Part shown: positions 1 through 7,995 of the stretch, in pieces
How the letters are laid out: the number at the start of each line of letters is the position of its first letter
How positions within the stretch are numbered: the stretch's first letter is position 1
Origin: Gammaproteobacteria bacterium
GTDB lineage: Bacteria > Pseudomonadota > Gammaproteobacteria > Burkholderiales > Burkholderiaceae_C
Length of the DNA: 15,923 nucleotides
Assembly: GCA_030054245.1 (NCBI GenBank)
Contig: JASGCH010000007.1
Location: 1-15,923, forward strand
Direction: 5' to 3'
Position numbers and translations under genes: made by a program
The notes under the pieces: model-generated
Seen by the model: the letters and a program-made list of their open reading frames with translations, nothing else
Told to the model about the DNA's origin: nothing
Databases searched by the model: none

Positions 1-553
1 TATCCGCACCACCTGCAATGCCAATCACCTTACATCCCCGTGCCTTTGCCAGAGCTCCGAAAGCACTCCCTACGGCACCACTAGCGGCACTCACGGCTAA
101 GGTTTGCCCAGCCTTGGGCTGAATAATTTTTACCAGACCATACCACGCCGTAACACCGGGCATACCGACAGCCCCCAAGTAATGGCTCAGAGAAAAATGT
201 TTATCACTCACTTTGCGTAATACCCCAGGTTCGTTAGGGGATACTACACTATACTCCTGCCATCCTCCCATACCGACTACTTTATCCCCCGGTTGAAAAT
301 GAGAGTGTTGGCTAGCAACCACTTCCCCAACAGTCCCCCCTTGCATGACTTGATTGAGTGCTTGCGGTGCCGCATAACTCTTGGCGTCGTTCATGCGCCC
401 ACGCATATAAGGGTCCAAGCTTAAATAATGGTGGCGCACCAAGACCTGACCGGTGGTGAGGTTGTCTAGGGCTTGGGTAACCAGTGCAAAATGGTCTAAG
501 CCGGCTTCTTTGGTTGGTCTAGAAACCAAGTGGATTTGTTTATTTTGAATCAT
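1..553 (-). CDS. MDR-family NADP-dependent oxidoreductase (CurA-like), 3' end outside window
   Basis: Partial gene: the start and first 184 codons are inside the window and the rest lies beyond the left edge. The product begins MIQNKQIHLVSRPTKEAG and continues with LDPYMRGRMN, then VVGMGGWQEYSVV, GAVGMPGVTAWYGL and the nucleotide-binding loop VSAASGAVGS. This order is typical of zinc-independent medium-chain reductases of the CurA/prostaglandin reductase/leukotriene B4 12-hydroxydehydrogenase group. These soluble enzymes use NADPH to reduce the double bond of alpha,beta-unsaturated ketones or aldehydes. The start at 553 is the ATG that gives the usual family N-terminus, but no clear ribosome binding site precedes it. 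The substrate cannot be told from sequence. The family assignment is firm; the CurA label is approximate. Confidence 0.85.
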   Translation of the reverse strand, partial: MIQNKQIHLVSRPTKEAGLDHFALVTQALDNLTTGQVLVRHHYLSLDPYMRGRMNDAKSYAAPQALNQVMQGGTVGEVVASQHSHFQPGDKVVGMGGWQEYSVVSPNEPGVLRKVSDKHFSLSHYLGAVGMPGVTAWYGLVKIIQPKAGQTLAVSAASGAVGSAFGALAKARGCKVIGIAGGAD

Positions 554-654
554 AGTATCAAAGTAGGGTAAAGAAAAATGATCGAACCAAGATGGATGAT
601 TGCTCCGTGAGCGGACATCATGACGAGGAGGGAGCCAATTCCCAGCGGACTTGA

Positions 655-805
655 CGAAGTAAGGTCGCAACACGACGGGCTTTGCGGCTGCGTTATGCGC
701 TTCACCCCGAATGATCGCCTCAGTAAATTCCGCTGTTGTGCGAGTAAAAGCCTTGTAATTTGGCAGTTTGCCGTACCGGGTGCTAATCGGATGCCCTCAT
801 CTTCG
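655..805 (-). repeat. Degenerate, inverted copy of the dispersed palindromic repeat
   Basis: Read on the minus strand, this stretch matches the intergenic repeat seen intact at 9892-10134 and 1202-1368. Shared blocks include the core CAGTAAATTCCGCTG (complement of CAGCGGAATTTACTG at 9961), CTGCGTTATGCG (complement of CGCATAACGCAG at 1311-1322) and CCTTGTAATT followed by a diverged end at about 803. The terminal repeats are mutated beyond easy recognition, so this is an old copy with uncertain edges. Together with flanking unassigned bases it fills the gap between the oxidoreductase and the small membrane protein. A short plus-strand reading frame here is incidental. Confidence 0.5.
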
Positions 806-812
806 AAAGATT

Positions 813-1079
813 CTAGGTTGAGCGAATTCGTTCTTGTTCCCTAGCTTGCCTTAATTGATGAAGCTCGCGAATAGCTAAGCGTTCTGTAGTATCTAAATCT
901 AGGAGCAATCCAATTAATTTTGAGATGGATTCTCCCCAAAATGCGATACTAATGATTACAAACGCCACTAGGAATCCCGCTTGTAGTTCCGCCCATAAGA
1001 GGAAGCCATATACTGTCAAGCACAGCCATACATCAGCTACTGCCGCCACCACTCTAGTCTTGTATTGTTTGTTACTCAT
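813..1079 (-). CDS. Small two-helix membrane protein, unknown function
   Basis: An 88-residue product starting MSNKQYKTRVV. Two hydrophobic stretches, roughly residues 9-32 (VVAAVADVWLCLTVYGFLLWAEL) and 35-62 (AGFLVAFVIISIAFWGES...), look like membrane helices. They are followed by a charged, probably helical, cytoplasmic tail (TTERLAIRELHQLRQAREQERIRST). The reading frame extends upstream to 1217, but its first codons lie inside an intergenic repeat end, so a start at 1079, 1106 or 1139 is more sensible. None has a good Shine-Dalgarno sequence. I do not recognise a family. The coherent two-helix pattern supports a real gene, but weak start signals keep confidence moderate. It lies in the same direction as the oxidoreductase, 260 bp upstream of that gene's start. 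Confidence 0.45.
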   Translation of the reverse strand: MSNKQYKTRVVAAVADVWLCLTVYGFLLWAELQAGFLVAFVIISIAFWGESISKLIGLLLDLDTTERLAIRELHQLRQAREQERIRST

Positions 1080-1201
1080 TCTGTTTTCATTTGACTTCAT
1101 TGCCATTTGAATCCATTTGGCTTCGTTCTTTCCTCGCATAATAACGGTATCTGAAATCTGAATATAGAACCTACGAACATTATAGCAAAAATTACCGCTA
1201 T

Positions 1202-1368
1202 AAGACTGTTGCACCATCGGCTATGCCGCTTGGTGAGCTGTCATAATTACAAGGCTAGAGCGGTCGCCCCCATCTTCATTTCCGAAGATGATCATTCGCT
1301 GGTGAGTACCGCATAACGCAGTAACTTGATAGTGCAGTCGCTGTACCAGCCGATGGTGCAACAGTCTT
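1202..1368. repeat. Intact palindromic repeat element with 21-bp terminal inverted repeats
   Basis: A 167-bp element bounded by AAGACTGTTGCACCATCGGC (1202-1221) and its inverse GCCGATGGTGCAACAGTCTT (1349-1368); including one more base each side inward the match is a perfect 21 bp. A small internal hairpin, CATCTTC/GAAGATG (1271-1290), sits near the middle. The right half contains GCATAACGCAGTAACTTGA, shared with the copies at 7871-7980 and 10080. No reading frame of note lies inside, so the element would have to be moved in trans. It sits directly upstream of the duplicated lepA start region. Confidence 0.85.
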
Positions 1369-1411
1369 TTAGATGGATTATAATATAGGCATGAACCATA
1401 TTCGAAATTTT
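1369..1411 (+). repeat. Upstream copy of a duplicated lepA start region
   Basis: This 43-bp stretch aligns with 1424-1466 at an offset of 55 bp with about four mismatches. It contains the same TATAAT, TATAGGCATGAACC and TATTCGAAA segments as the true lepA start. The copied ATG at 1391 opens a 15-codon frame ([15 protein letters not shown]) ending with TAA at 1436-1438, whose first residues mimic LepA (MNRIRNF). It begins exactly where the repeat element ends at 1368. Confidence 0.8.
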
Positions 1412-1433
1412 AGCTCAAGCCACTTAGATACAT

Positions 1434-1439
1434 TATAAT
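1434..1439 (+). promoter_or_regulatory. Possible lepA -10 box (TATAAT), leaderless arrangement
   Basis: A perfect TATAAT lies at 1434-1439, seven bases before the lepA ATG at 1446. If used as a sigma-70 -10 box it would place the transcript start at or next to the A of the ATG, giving a leaderless mRNA. Consistent with this, no Shine-Dalgarno sequence precedes the ATG (TATAGGC only). No convincing -35 box is visible near 1411-1416. The same TATAAT recurs at 1379-1384 in the upstream duplicate. Confidence 0.35.
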
Positions 1440-1445
1440 ATAGGC

Positions 1446-3251
1446 ATGAACCGTATTCGAAACTTTTCTATCATTGCCCACATAGACCATGGGAAATCAA
1501 CCTTAGCAGATCGACTTATTGAACATTGTGGAGGGCTTGATAACCGAGAAATGCGTGAGCAAGTGCTGGATTCCATGGACATTGAAAAAGAACGCGGCAT
1601 TACCATTAAGGCACAAACCGCGGCTTTACGCTACCAAGCCTTAGATGGCAATGTCTACCATTTAAACCTCATAGATACTCCTGGGCATGTGGATTTTTCT
1701 TACGAAGTCAGTAGGTCTTTATCGGCTTGTGAAGGTGCACTGTTGGTCGTCGATGCGAGCCAAGGAGTAGAAGCGCAATCCGTAGCCAACTGCCAAACCG
1801 CTGTTGACTTAGGTGTAGAAGTCATCCCAGTCTTAAATAAAATCGACTTGCCCCAAGCGGACCCAGCTAGTGCTATGGTGGAGATCGAAGAGGTCATAGG
1901 CATAGATGCACGAAATGCCATATTGTGTTCGGCGAAAACTGGGCAGGGTATTATTGATGTTTTGGAAGCCATCGTTAAATATATCCCTTCACCCAGAGGC
2001 TCACCACAAGCACCTTTTCGTGCGATGATTATTGACAGTTGGTTTGACAATTATGTAGGGGTAGTGATGTTGTTGCGTGTCGTGGATGGTTCTATCCACT
2101 TGGGAGACTCGGTAGTACTTATGGCGTCTAAATTATGCCAAGAAGTCAATAAACTGGGTGTATTTACTCCCAAGATCGATTACCGAAATCAACTAGAAGC
2201 TGGCGAAGTAGGTTTCTTAATCTGTGGACTCAAAGAGTTAAATGGAGCTAAAGTGGGAGATACAGTCTGCAAGATACGCTTAGCCAACGGTTCCAATGTC
2301 GTCCCAGCGGACTCTCCCCTACCCGGGTTTAAAGAAATTCAACCCAGAGTTTTTGCCGGTATCTATCCGATTGAATCAAGCCAATACGAATTTTTGCGTT
2401 CGAGTCTAGAAAAATTACAACTCAATGATTCGTCTTTACGCTTTGAGCCAGATGTATCGCAAGCTTTGGGGTTTGGCTTTAGATGTGGTTTTCTTGGACT
2501 ATTACATATGGAAATCGTACAAGAACGGCTTGAGCGGGAATTTTTACAAGAACTTATCACGACTGCCCCTAGTGTGGTTTACGAAGTCGTAGATACTTTG
2601 GGGGAAACTAGGCACATTAATAATCCCTCTAAACTCCCAGAAAGATGGTTAGAAATTCGTGAACCCGTCGTATCTGTACGATTATATGTTCCACAAAATT
2701 ATGTGGGGGCAGTGATAACTTTGGTGAACCATAGAAGGGGTATCCAAAAAAGCTTAAACTTTCATGGGCAACACGCTATGTTGGTGTACAATGTACCCTT
2801 GGCAGAGATTGTCTTAGATTTTTTTGATAAATTAAAATCGGTTAGTCGAGGTTATGCTTCTATGGATTACGACTTTATGGGTTATGAAGTGGCTGACATC
2901 GTTAAAGTTGACATCTTAATAAATGGGGACAAAGTGGATGCCTTATCGCTGATGCTACACAAGAGTCAAGCACAGAGTAGAGCCAGATCAGCGGTCGCTA
3001 AAATGCGCCAAGTGATCAACCGACAAATGTTTGATGTTGCCATCCAAGCGGCCATAGGCACCCAGATTATCGCACGCGAAACCGTAAAGGCTATGCGTAA
3101 AAATGTACTTGCTAAATGTTATGGCGGTGATATTACACGAAAAAGGAAATTACTTGAAAAACAAAAAGCTGGTAAGAAAAGAATGAAACAAATTGGTTCG
3201 GTTGAAGTACCCCAAGAAGCCTTTTTAGCAATACTACAAGCGGAGGATTAA
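1446..3251 (+). CDS. lepA: Elongation factor 4 (LepA), ribosomal back-translocase GTPase
   Basis: A 601-residue translational GTPase of full family length. EF4 binds the ribosome and acts in translation fidelity, elongation under stress and initiation or 30S maturation; it is peripheral to the membrane or cytosolic. All G motifs are present: G1 [10 protein letters not shown] (residues 11-20), G2 [10 protein letters not shown] (about 49-58), G3 DTPGHVDF (about 77-84), G4 NKID (about 131-134) and G5 CSAKTG. The LepA-specific C-terminal domain is intact, with [20 protein letters not shown] and the ending [14 protein letters not shown]. The start is fixed by [17 protein letters not shown], the usual N-terminus. 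Its TAA overlaps the lepB start (TAATG), implying an operon with coupled translation. A decoy duplicate of its start lies 55 bp upstream. Confidence 0.98.
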   Translation: MNRIRNFSIIAHIDHGKSTLADRLIEHCGGLDNREMREQVLDSMDIEKERGITIKAQTAALRYQALDGNVYHLNLIDTPGHVDFSYEVSRSLSACEGALLVVDASQGVEAQSVANCQTAVDLGVEVIPVLNKIDLPQADPASAMVEIEEVIGIDARNAILCSAKTGQGIIDVLEAIVKYIPSPRGSPQAPFRAMIIDSWFDNYVGVVMLLRVVDGSIHLGDSVVLMASKLCQEVNKLGVFTPKIDYRNQLEAGEVGFLICGLKELNGAKVGDTVCKIRLANGSNVVPADSPLPGFKEIQPRVFAGIYPIESSQYEFLRSSLEKLQLNDSSLRFEPDVSQALGFGFRCGFLGLLHMEIVQERLEREFLQELITTAPSVVYEVVDTLGETRHINNPSKLPERWLEIREPVVSVRLYVPQNYVGAVITLVNHRRGIQKSLNFHGQHAMLVYNVPLAEIVLDFFDKLKSVSRGYASMDYDFMGYEVADIVKVDILINGDKVDALSLMLHKSQAQSRARSAVAKMRQVINRQMFDVAIQAAIGTQIIARETVKAMRKNVLAKCYGGDITRKRKLLEKQKAGKKRMKQIGSVEVPQEAFLAILQAED

Positions 3252-4258
3252 TGCCTGTATTCACTGCGGTTATTTTAGGTCTTTACCTAATCTACATAGC
3301 CTTATGGCAATTTGATAAATTACCTGATTATTTCCCGACTGATTTTTCGTTCTTACTATTTGTTGCCCTCAGCATCACCTTTGTGTATTGGTTGTTAGAT
3401 AAGTTTATATTTGAACAAAGTCGAAAGCTTATCTCTAGCGAATACGAATCTAAAATAAGTGAAATTGACACCAATTATAGTGGTACCCATCATCTCGATA
3501 TGAGTGGTGCAAAGGCAAAATATCTGGAATTACACCGAAAATCTTTGGTCCCCCCTTGGTGGATAGACTGGACAGCTGGACTTTTTCCGGTGATTCTTGC
3601 GGTTTTCTTATTGCGTTCCTTTGTTTTTGAACCGTTTCGCATACCGTCTGGCTCGATGTTACCAACCTTACATGTAGGGGATTTAATTCTGGTCAATAAA
3701 TTTTCGTATGGCATTCGTTTGCCTATTTTTGGTACCAAAGTTTATGATATAGGTTCCGTTGCTAGGGGCGATGTGATTGTTTTTCGCTTCCCCGAAAATA
3801 AAAAGCTGGATTATATTAAAAGAGTGGTGGGTTTGCCTGGTGATAAGATAGAATATACTAAAAAAGTCCTAAAAATTGACGATGTTGTTATCCCTAAAAC
3901 TCCGGTTCAAGATTTTTTAGACGCTGATTTATTGGTATACAGGAAACAATTTGAAGAAAATTTTTACTCAGATCAAAAAAGTAGTGAAAAGAAGAAGTTT
4001 AGGATCCTAAACGATGAGTCCATACCATCGATGGCCGGCACTCCGCACAATTTTCCCAATCGCTCGGCGTGCAATTATCACATTCAAGGTTTTACTTGTA
4101 CCGTACCAGAGGGTCATTACTTTGTTATGGGAGATAATCGCGATAACTCCCTAGATTCGCGCTATTGGGGCTTTGTACCGGAAGAAAATTTGGTAGGACG
4201 AGCATTTTTTATTTGGATGAATATCAAAGACTATTCACGAATAGGCAGATTTTATTAA
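3251..4258 (+). CDS. lepB: Signal peptidase I (leader peptidase)
   Basis: A 335-residue inner-membrane serine protease that removes signal peptides from Sec- and Tat-exported proteins. Membrane segments lie at about residues 2-20 and 34-53, with a third hydrophobic stretch at about 108-126 leading into the catalytic domain. The nucleophile is Ser135 in PSGSMLPTL and the general base is Lys190 in YIKRVVGLPGD. The conserved C-terminal box MGDNRDNSLDSRYWG is complete. A charged insertion (about residues 215-260, rich in Lys and Glu) lengthens it beyond the E. coli enzyme's equivalent region; comparably long LepB proteins occur in betaproteobacteria. The start overlaps the lepA stop by one base and is preceded by CGGAGG, so it is probably translationally coupled to lepA. 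Secreted products elsewhere in the window would depend on it only if Sec-exported. Confidence 0.97.
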   Translation: MPVFTAVILGLYLIYIALWQFDKLPDYFPTDFSFLLFVALSITFVYWLLDKFIFEQSRKLISSEYESKISEIDTNYSGTHHLDMSGAKAKYLELHRKSLVPPWWIDWTAGLFPVILAVFLLRSFVFEPFRIPSGSMLPTLHVGDLILVNKFSYGIRLPIFGTKVYDIGSVARGDVIVFRFPENKKLDYIKRVVGLPGDKIEYTKKVLKIDDVVIPKTPVQDFLDADLLVYRKQFEENFYSDQKSSEKKKFRILNDESIPSMAGTPHNFPNRSACNYHIQGFTCTVPEGHYFVMGDNRDNSLDSRYWGFVPEENLVGRAFFIWMNIKDYSRIGRFY

Positions 4259-4303
4259 AATTCAAGAACTGTAAGGTGCAACTTCGGGTAAGCCTTATAA
4301 ACT

Positions 4304-4350
4304 ACAAGACCGTTGTGCTATTGGCTACGCCTCTCGTGCAACGGTCTTGT
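4304..4350. repeat. Miniature, internally deleted copy of the palindromic repeat (strong hairpin)
   Basis: A perfect 12-bp inverted repeat, ACAAGACCGTTG (4304-4315) and CAACGGTCTTGT (4339-4350), encloses 23 bases containing TATTGGCTACGCC. The arms and adjoining bases match the ends of the larger elements (AAGACCGTTGCACC...GGTGCAACGGTCTT type), so this looks like both termini joined with the interior lost. It lies 46 bp after the lepB stop and could fold in the transcript between lepB and rnc. No T-run follows, so it is not a standard intrinsic terminator. The remaining bases to 4455 show nothing recognisable. Confidence 0.7.
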
Positions 4351-4455
4351 AATGATCTTCTTCACCTTCGTGAATATGAGGGTTAATGCTCCGCTAACTT
4401 GTCGTAATCGATTGAGTATCATCAGTTAGCTACATTCTCGATTTTCGTAAAGCCC

Positions 4456-5124
4456 ATGTATAATCTGGAAAAGTTAAATAAAATTCAAACCCTGATAGGC
4501 TATCAATTTACAAATATCAAATACTTGGTGCTAGCCCTTACCCACTCTAGCACTACGAACCCCGAAAATAACCAAAGATTGGAATTTCTTGGAGACGCTG
4601 TACTAGCATTGGTCGTCTCACAATGGGGCTATCTGGCACATCCCCAGTTGCCAGAAGGAAAGTTACACCAAATGCGAACTAAACTAGTCTGCACAGAAAC
4701 CTTAGCGAGCGTTGCGGCGTCATTAGAGCTCCACACGGTATTAGAAACTCATCACCAAAAAGTAAACCAAGCTATATTGGCCGACACCTTGGAAGCCGTC
4801 ATTGGTGCCATTTTTCTTGACGCCGATTTTACGATTACCCAATCCGTTGTCTTAAAGTTCTTTGCCAATTTGCCTCTGCGATGGAGTGAATTATCCGAGA
4901 CCACGGATTCCAAAACTATTTTAAAAGAATGGGCAGAGGAACATCAACTTGGAAAAATAATTTATCGCACTTTTTCTATGAGTGGAAAACCACATGACCC
5001 TTTATTTACTATAGAATGCCTACTACCCAACACCCCAGAAAAATTTTATGGCAAAGGCAAATCACGCAAAATAGCTGAAAGGAATGCCGCTCAAAAAGCC
5101 CTAGCCTATTTAGCTCTCAAGTAA
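4456..5124 (+). CDS. rnc: Ribonuclease III
   Basis: A 222-residue double-strand-specific endoribonuclease that processes rRNA precursors and other structured RNAs as a homodimer needing Mg2+. The catalytic domain carries the signature RLEFLGDAVL with Glu43 and Asp47, and ADTLEAVIGAIFLDAD with Asp110 and Glu113. A C-terminal double-stranded-RNA-binding domain spans about residues 152-220 (SKTILKEWAEE...GKGKSRKIAERNAAQKAL). The usual NERLEFLGD is NQRLEFLGD here, so the non-essential glutamate corresponding to E. coli Glu38 is glutamine. It follows lepB as in many proteobacteria, but the expected era gene does not follow. The ATG at 4456 gives a normal N-terminus but has no clear ribosome binding site. 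Confidence 0.96.
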   Translation: MYNLEKLNKIQTLIGYQFTNIKYLVLALTHSSTTNPENNQRLEFLGDAVLALVVSQWGYLAHPQLPEGKLHQMRTKLVCTETLASVAASLELHTVLETHHQKVNQAILADTLEAVIGAIFLDADFTITQSVVLKFFANLPLRWSELSETTDSKTILKEWAEEHQLGKIIYRTFSMSGKPHDPLFTIECLLPNTPEKFYGKGKSRKIAERNAAQKALAYLALK

Positions 5125-5125
5125 G

Positions 5126-5200
5126 CCGTTGCACCGCGAACTATCCTAATGCAAGGCTAAAAGTTTGCCTTCTGCAGAATTTACTTAGAGAGACGGTAGA
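5126..5200. repeat. Possible remnant of the palindromic repeat
   Basis: Just after the rnc stop the sequence reads CCGTTGCACCGCGAA, then ATGCAAGGCT and GCAGAATTTACT. In order, these resemble blocks of the 9892-10134 copy (ACTGTTGCACCGACGG, TACAAGGCTT, GCGGAATTTACT). The rest is too diverged to align by eye, so this is a tentative old copy. Nothing else is recognised between rnc and meaB. Confidence 0.35.
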
Positions 5201-5244
5201 ACCTCCCCTTGCTTCTGGTTTTTAATCATCTTATCCGCTGGATT

Positions 5245-6261
5245 ATGATAAACGCTGACATATTGGTTGATGGTATTTTACAAGATGATCCGATTATAAA
5301 AAGGCGGAGTTTGGCAAAAGCCATCACTTTAATTGAATCGGAACAATCCAATGAAAAACCTGTCGCCGAAGCTTTGCTAAAAGCTTTACTACCTTACACG
5401 GGTAATTCTCTCCGAATTGGCATTAGCGGTGCACCGGGAGTCGGTAAATCTACATTTATTGAAGCTTTTGGTTTTTACCTATTGTCATTACAACATAAAA
5501 TTGCAGTATTGGCTATAGATCCTTCATCTCATGTCTCAGGCGGTTCTATCTTAGGAGACAAAACACGAATGCACCGCTTGTCTGTTGAGCAAAATGCTTT
5601 TGTCCGACCCAGCCCTAGCAGAGGGATATTGGGAGGTGTGGCGATATCCACTAGAGAGGTCATTATGCTTTGCGAGGCCGCAGGATATGATACGATCATA
5701 GTTGAATCTGTAGGAGTTGGGCAATCCGAAATGTCGGTTGCCAAAATAACCGATATACTTGTTTTATTGTTGCATCCCCATGCTGGAGACGAATTACAGT
5801 CCATCAAAAAAGGTCTTATGGAATATGCTGACTTTTTTGTGGTTAATAAAATGGACTTGGATGCCATTGCCGCCAAGCGGGCACAAATTGAAATCCAAAA
5901 CGCTTGGAGCCACAACTCCAGAGTCCACGCCCCACCTAAAGAAAATGTGTTTCAAGTCAGTTCTCTCCATAACCAAGGAATAGAAGAGTGCTGGCAATAC
6001 TTATCAACCTATTTCAAAAAACTAAAAACCTCAGGGCAACTTAAGATAAAACATACTGAACAAACCTTGAGCTGGCTTCAAGAATTTACAGAAGCTCAAT
6101 TTATGTTTTTATTCACTGAAAACAAAATACTACAAAAATCTTACCAAACACTCACCGCTGATCTCGTGTCTCAAAAAATTACTTTTAGGGAAGCCACCCA
6201 TTGTCTTTTACAAGTGACGATCGGCGAATTAATGCGCATTAATAGTAAAATAAACCAATAA
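5245..6261 (+). CDS. meaB: MeaB/ArgK-family GTPase, chaperone of methylmalonyl-CoA mutase
   Basis: A 338-residue G3E-type P-loop GTPase. MeaB proteins gate cofactor loading and protect the B12-dependent methylmalonyl-CoA mutase in the cytosol; older annotations as ArgK arginine kinase are obsolete. Visible motifs are the Walker A loop GAPGVGKST (residues 62-70), AIDPSS, GDKTRMHRLS, the family hallmark VESVGVGQSE and the base-specificity motif NKMD. The frame can extend to a TTG at 5209, but the ATG at 5245 gives the expected length and N-terminus; its upstream signal is weak. It is followed after 21 bp by a propionyl-CoA carboxylase beta gene. The pair therefore fits the propionyl-CoA to methylmalonyl-CoA to succinyl-CoA route, although no mutase gene is in the window. 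Confidence 0.93.
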   Translation: MINADILVDGILQDDPIIKRRSLAKAITLIESEQSNEKPVAEALLKALLPYTGNSLRIGISGAPGVGKSTFIEAFGFYLLSLQHKIAVLAIDPSSHVSGGSILGDKTRMHRLSVEQNAFVRPSPSRGILGGVAISTREVIMLCEAAGYDTIIVESVGVGQSEMSVAKITDILVLLLHPHAGDELQSIKKGLMEYADFFVVNKMDLDAIAAKRAQIEIQNAWSHNSRVHAPPKENVFQVSSLHNQGIEECWQYLSTYFKKLKTSGQLKIKHTEQTLSWLQEFTEAQFMFLFTENKILQKSYQTLTADLVSQKITFREATHCLLQVTIGELMRINSKINQ

Positions 6262-6282
6262 CCGTTTGCAAGCAACCTCATC

Positions 6283-7815
6283 ATGGAACACATCATAAAA
6301 AAATTAGCTGAAAAACGCCAAGCGGCCATCTCCGGTGGTGGGGCGGATAGAATAAGTGCCCAGCACAAAAAAGGCAAACTCACTGCCAGAGAACGCCTAG
6401 CGGTTTTACTCGATGAAAATACTTTTGAAGAATGGGATATGTTTGTGGAGCACCGTTGTCATGACTTTGGAATGCAAGACCATAAGATCCCCGGGGATGG
6501 GGTGGTAACGGGTTATGGCATGATCAATGGACGATTGGTATTTGTTTTTAGTCAAGATTTTACCGTCTATGGGGGGGCGCTTTCAGAAGCTCATGCTGAG
6601 AAAATATGCAAAGTTATGGATCAAGCCATGAAAGTGGGTGCCCCAGTGATTGGTTTAAATGACTCCGGGGGAGCTAGAATACAAGAGGGTGTCGCCTCTC
6701 TCGGTGGCTACGCGGAAGTGTTTCAAAGAAATGTATTGGCTTCTGGTGTCATTCCACAAATTAGTTTAATCATGGGACCTTGTGCTGGGGGGGCGGTTTA
6801 TTCACCAGCGCTCACTGATTTTATATTTATGGTACAAGATAGTTCCTATATGTTTGTAACGGGACCTGAGGTTGTTAAAACCGTTACCCATGAAGATATT
6901 AGCGCCGAAGAACTAGGAGGGGCAAGTGCTCATACCTTAAAAAGTGGAGTTGCTGACTTAAGCTTTGAAAACGATATTCTAGCCTTATTGACGGTACGCC
7001 GACTTTTTAATTACTTACCACTCAATAATCGACAGAAAGCCCCAAGCAGAAAATCACAAGATCCCATCGATAGAATCGATTTAAGCCTTAATACTTTAAT
7101 CCCAGATAATTCTAACCAACCTTACGACATGCGAGAACTCATCACCAAAGTGGTGGATGATGGTGATTTTTTTGAATTACAAGTGAATTTTGCGAAAAAT
7201 ATTTTGGTTGGCTTTGCCAGAATTGGCGGAGAAGTGGTTGGTTTAGTGGCTAACCAACCTTTGGTATTGGCTGGGTGCCTAGACATTAAAAGTTCCACCA
7301 AAGCCGCTCGTTTTGTACGGTTTTGTGATGCCTTCAATATACCCGTCATTACTTTTGTCGATGTGCCTGGATTCTTGCCTGGCACTGATCAGGAGCACAA
7401 TGGCATTATTCGTCACGGAGCTAAGCTACTTTATGCGTATGCTGAATGTACCGTCCCAAAAATTACGGTGATTACACGCAAAGCTTATGGAGGAGCCTAC
7501 GATGTCATGGCGTCTAAACACTTAAGAGGAGATGTCAATTTTGCCTGGCCCAATGCAGAAATAGCGGTGATGGGAGCTAAGGGTGCCGTCGAGATTATCT
7601 TCCGTGACCTGAAGGGAGAGGCTGATAAAATGGCTGAAAAAGAAAAGGCCTATAAAGAGCGCTTCGCCAACCCATTTATTGCTGGCTCCCGTGGCTTTTT
7701 AGATGATGTCATAGATCCTGCTAGCACGCGCAAACGCATCGCCCGTAGCTTAATTATGTTAAGGGAAAAAAAATTAGAAAATCCTTGGCGCAAACACGGC
7801 AATATCCCTTTGTAA
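6283..7815 (+). CDS. pccB: Acyl-CoA (probably propionyl-CoA) carboxylase, carboxyltransferase beta subunit
   Basis: A 510-residue carboxyltransferase of the crotonase fold with full N and C halves. It moves the carboxyl group from carboxybiotin to the acyl-CoA, making methylmalonyl-CoA from propionyl-CoA, and works with a separate biotin carboxylase/carrier alpha subunit not in the window. Signatures are [21 protein letters not shown] near the N-terminus, [45 protein letters not shown], and in the C half [25 protein letters not shown] and [16 protein letters not shown]. Asp407 in AYGGAYD is at the position where actinobacterial PccB enzymes carry an aspartate that favours propionyl-CoA, which supports the pccB name. 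The close partner meaB upstream points to the same pathway. No obvious ribosome binding site precedes the ATG. Confidence 0.93.
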   Translation: MEHIIKKLAEKRQAAISGGGADRISAQHKKGKLTARERLAVLLDENTFEEWDMFVEHRCHDFGMQDHKIPGDGVVTGYGMINGRLVFVFSQDFTVYGGALSEAHAEKICKVMDQAMKVGAPVIGLNDSGGARIQEGVASLGGYAEVFQRNVLASGVIPQISLIMGPCAGGAVYSPALTDFIFMVQDSSYMFVTGPEVVKTVTHEDISAEELGGASAHTLKSGVADLSFENDILALLTVRRLFNYLPLNNRQKAPSRKSQDPIDRIDLSLNTLIPDNSNQPYDMRELITKVVDDGDFFELQVNFAKNILVGFARIGGEVVGLVANQPLVLAGCLDIKSSTKAARFVRFCDAFNIPVITFVDVPGFLPGTDQEHNGIIRHGAKLLYAYAECTVPKITVITRKAYGGAYDVMASKHLRGDVNFAWPNAEIAVMGAKGAVEIIFRDLKGEADKMAEKEKAYKERFANPFIAGSRGFLDDVIDPASTRKRIARSLIMLREKKLENPWRKHGNIPL

Positions 7816-7870
7816 GACGATTTCTGGGCGTTGGTGACCGGTCTAACTCTAGTTTTCATACCAGCTTTAT

Positions 7871-7980
7871 TTCCGAAGAAGATCAGAAGCGGAAGCCCAA
7901 TCGATAGCGCAATGAACTGAGGCACATACATAACGCAGTAACTTGACAACCGCGGCATCAGCCGATGGTGCAACAGTCTT
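7871..7980. repeat. Right-half copy of the palindromic repeat
   Basis: The segment from GGAAGCCCAATCGATAGCGC (7891) through ACATAACGCAGTAACTTGA to GCCGATGGTGCAACAGTCTT (7961-7980) aligns closely with the right half of the 9892-10134 copy. The matching left terminal repeat is absent or unrecognisable between the pccB stop and 7870, where TTCCGAAGAAGATC may be a degenerate core. The intact terminus ends 15 bp before the methyltransferase ATG. Confidence 0.75.
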
Positions 7981-7995
7981 TAATCTTAAATACTT

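Noticed and set aside
620..1110. Plus-strand reading frames at 620-844 and 925-1110
   Set aside because: The first lies across the degenerate repeat and the second is antisense to the small membrane protein. Neither has a ribosome binding site or recognisable domain.
4304..4350. Rho-independent terminator after lepB
   Set aside because: The stem is strong, but no T-run follows and the arms match the repeat family termini, so it was classed as a mini-element.
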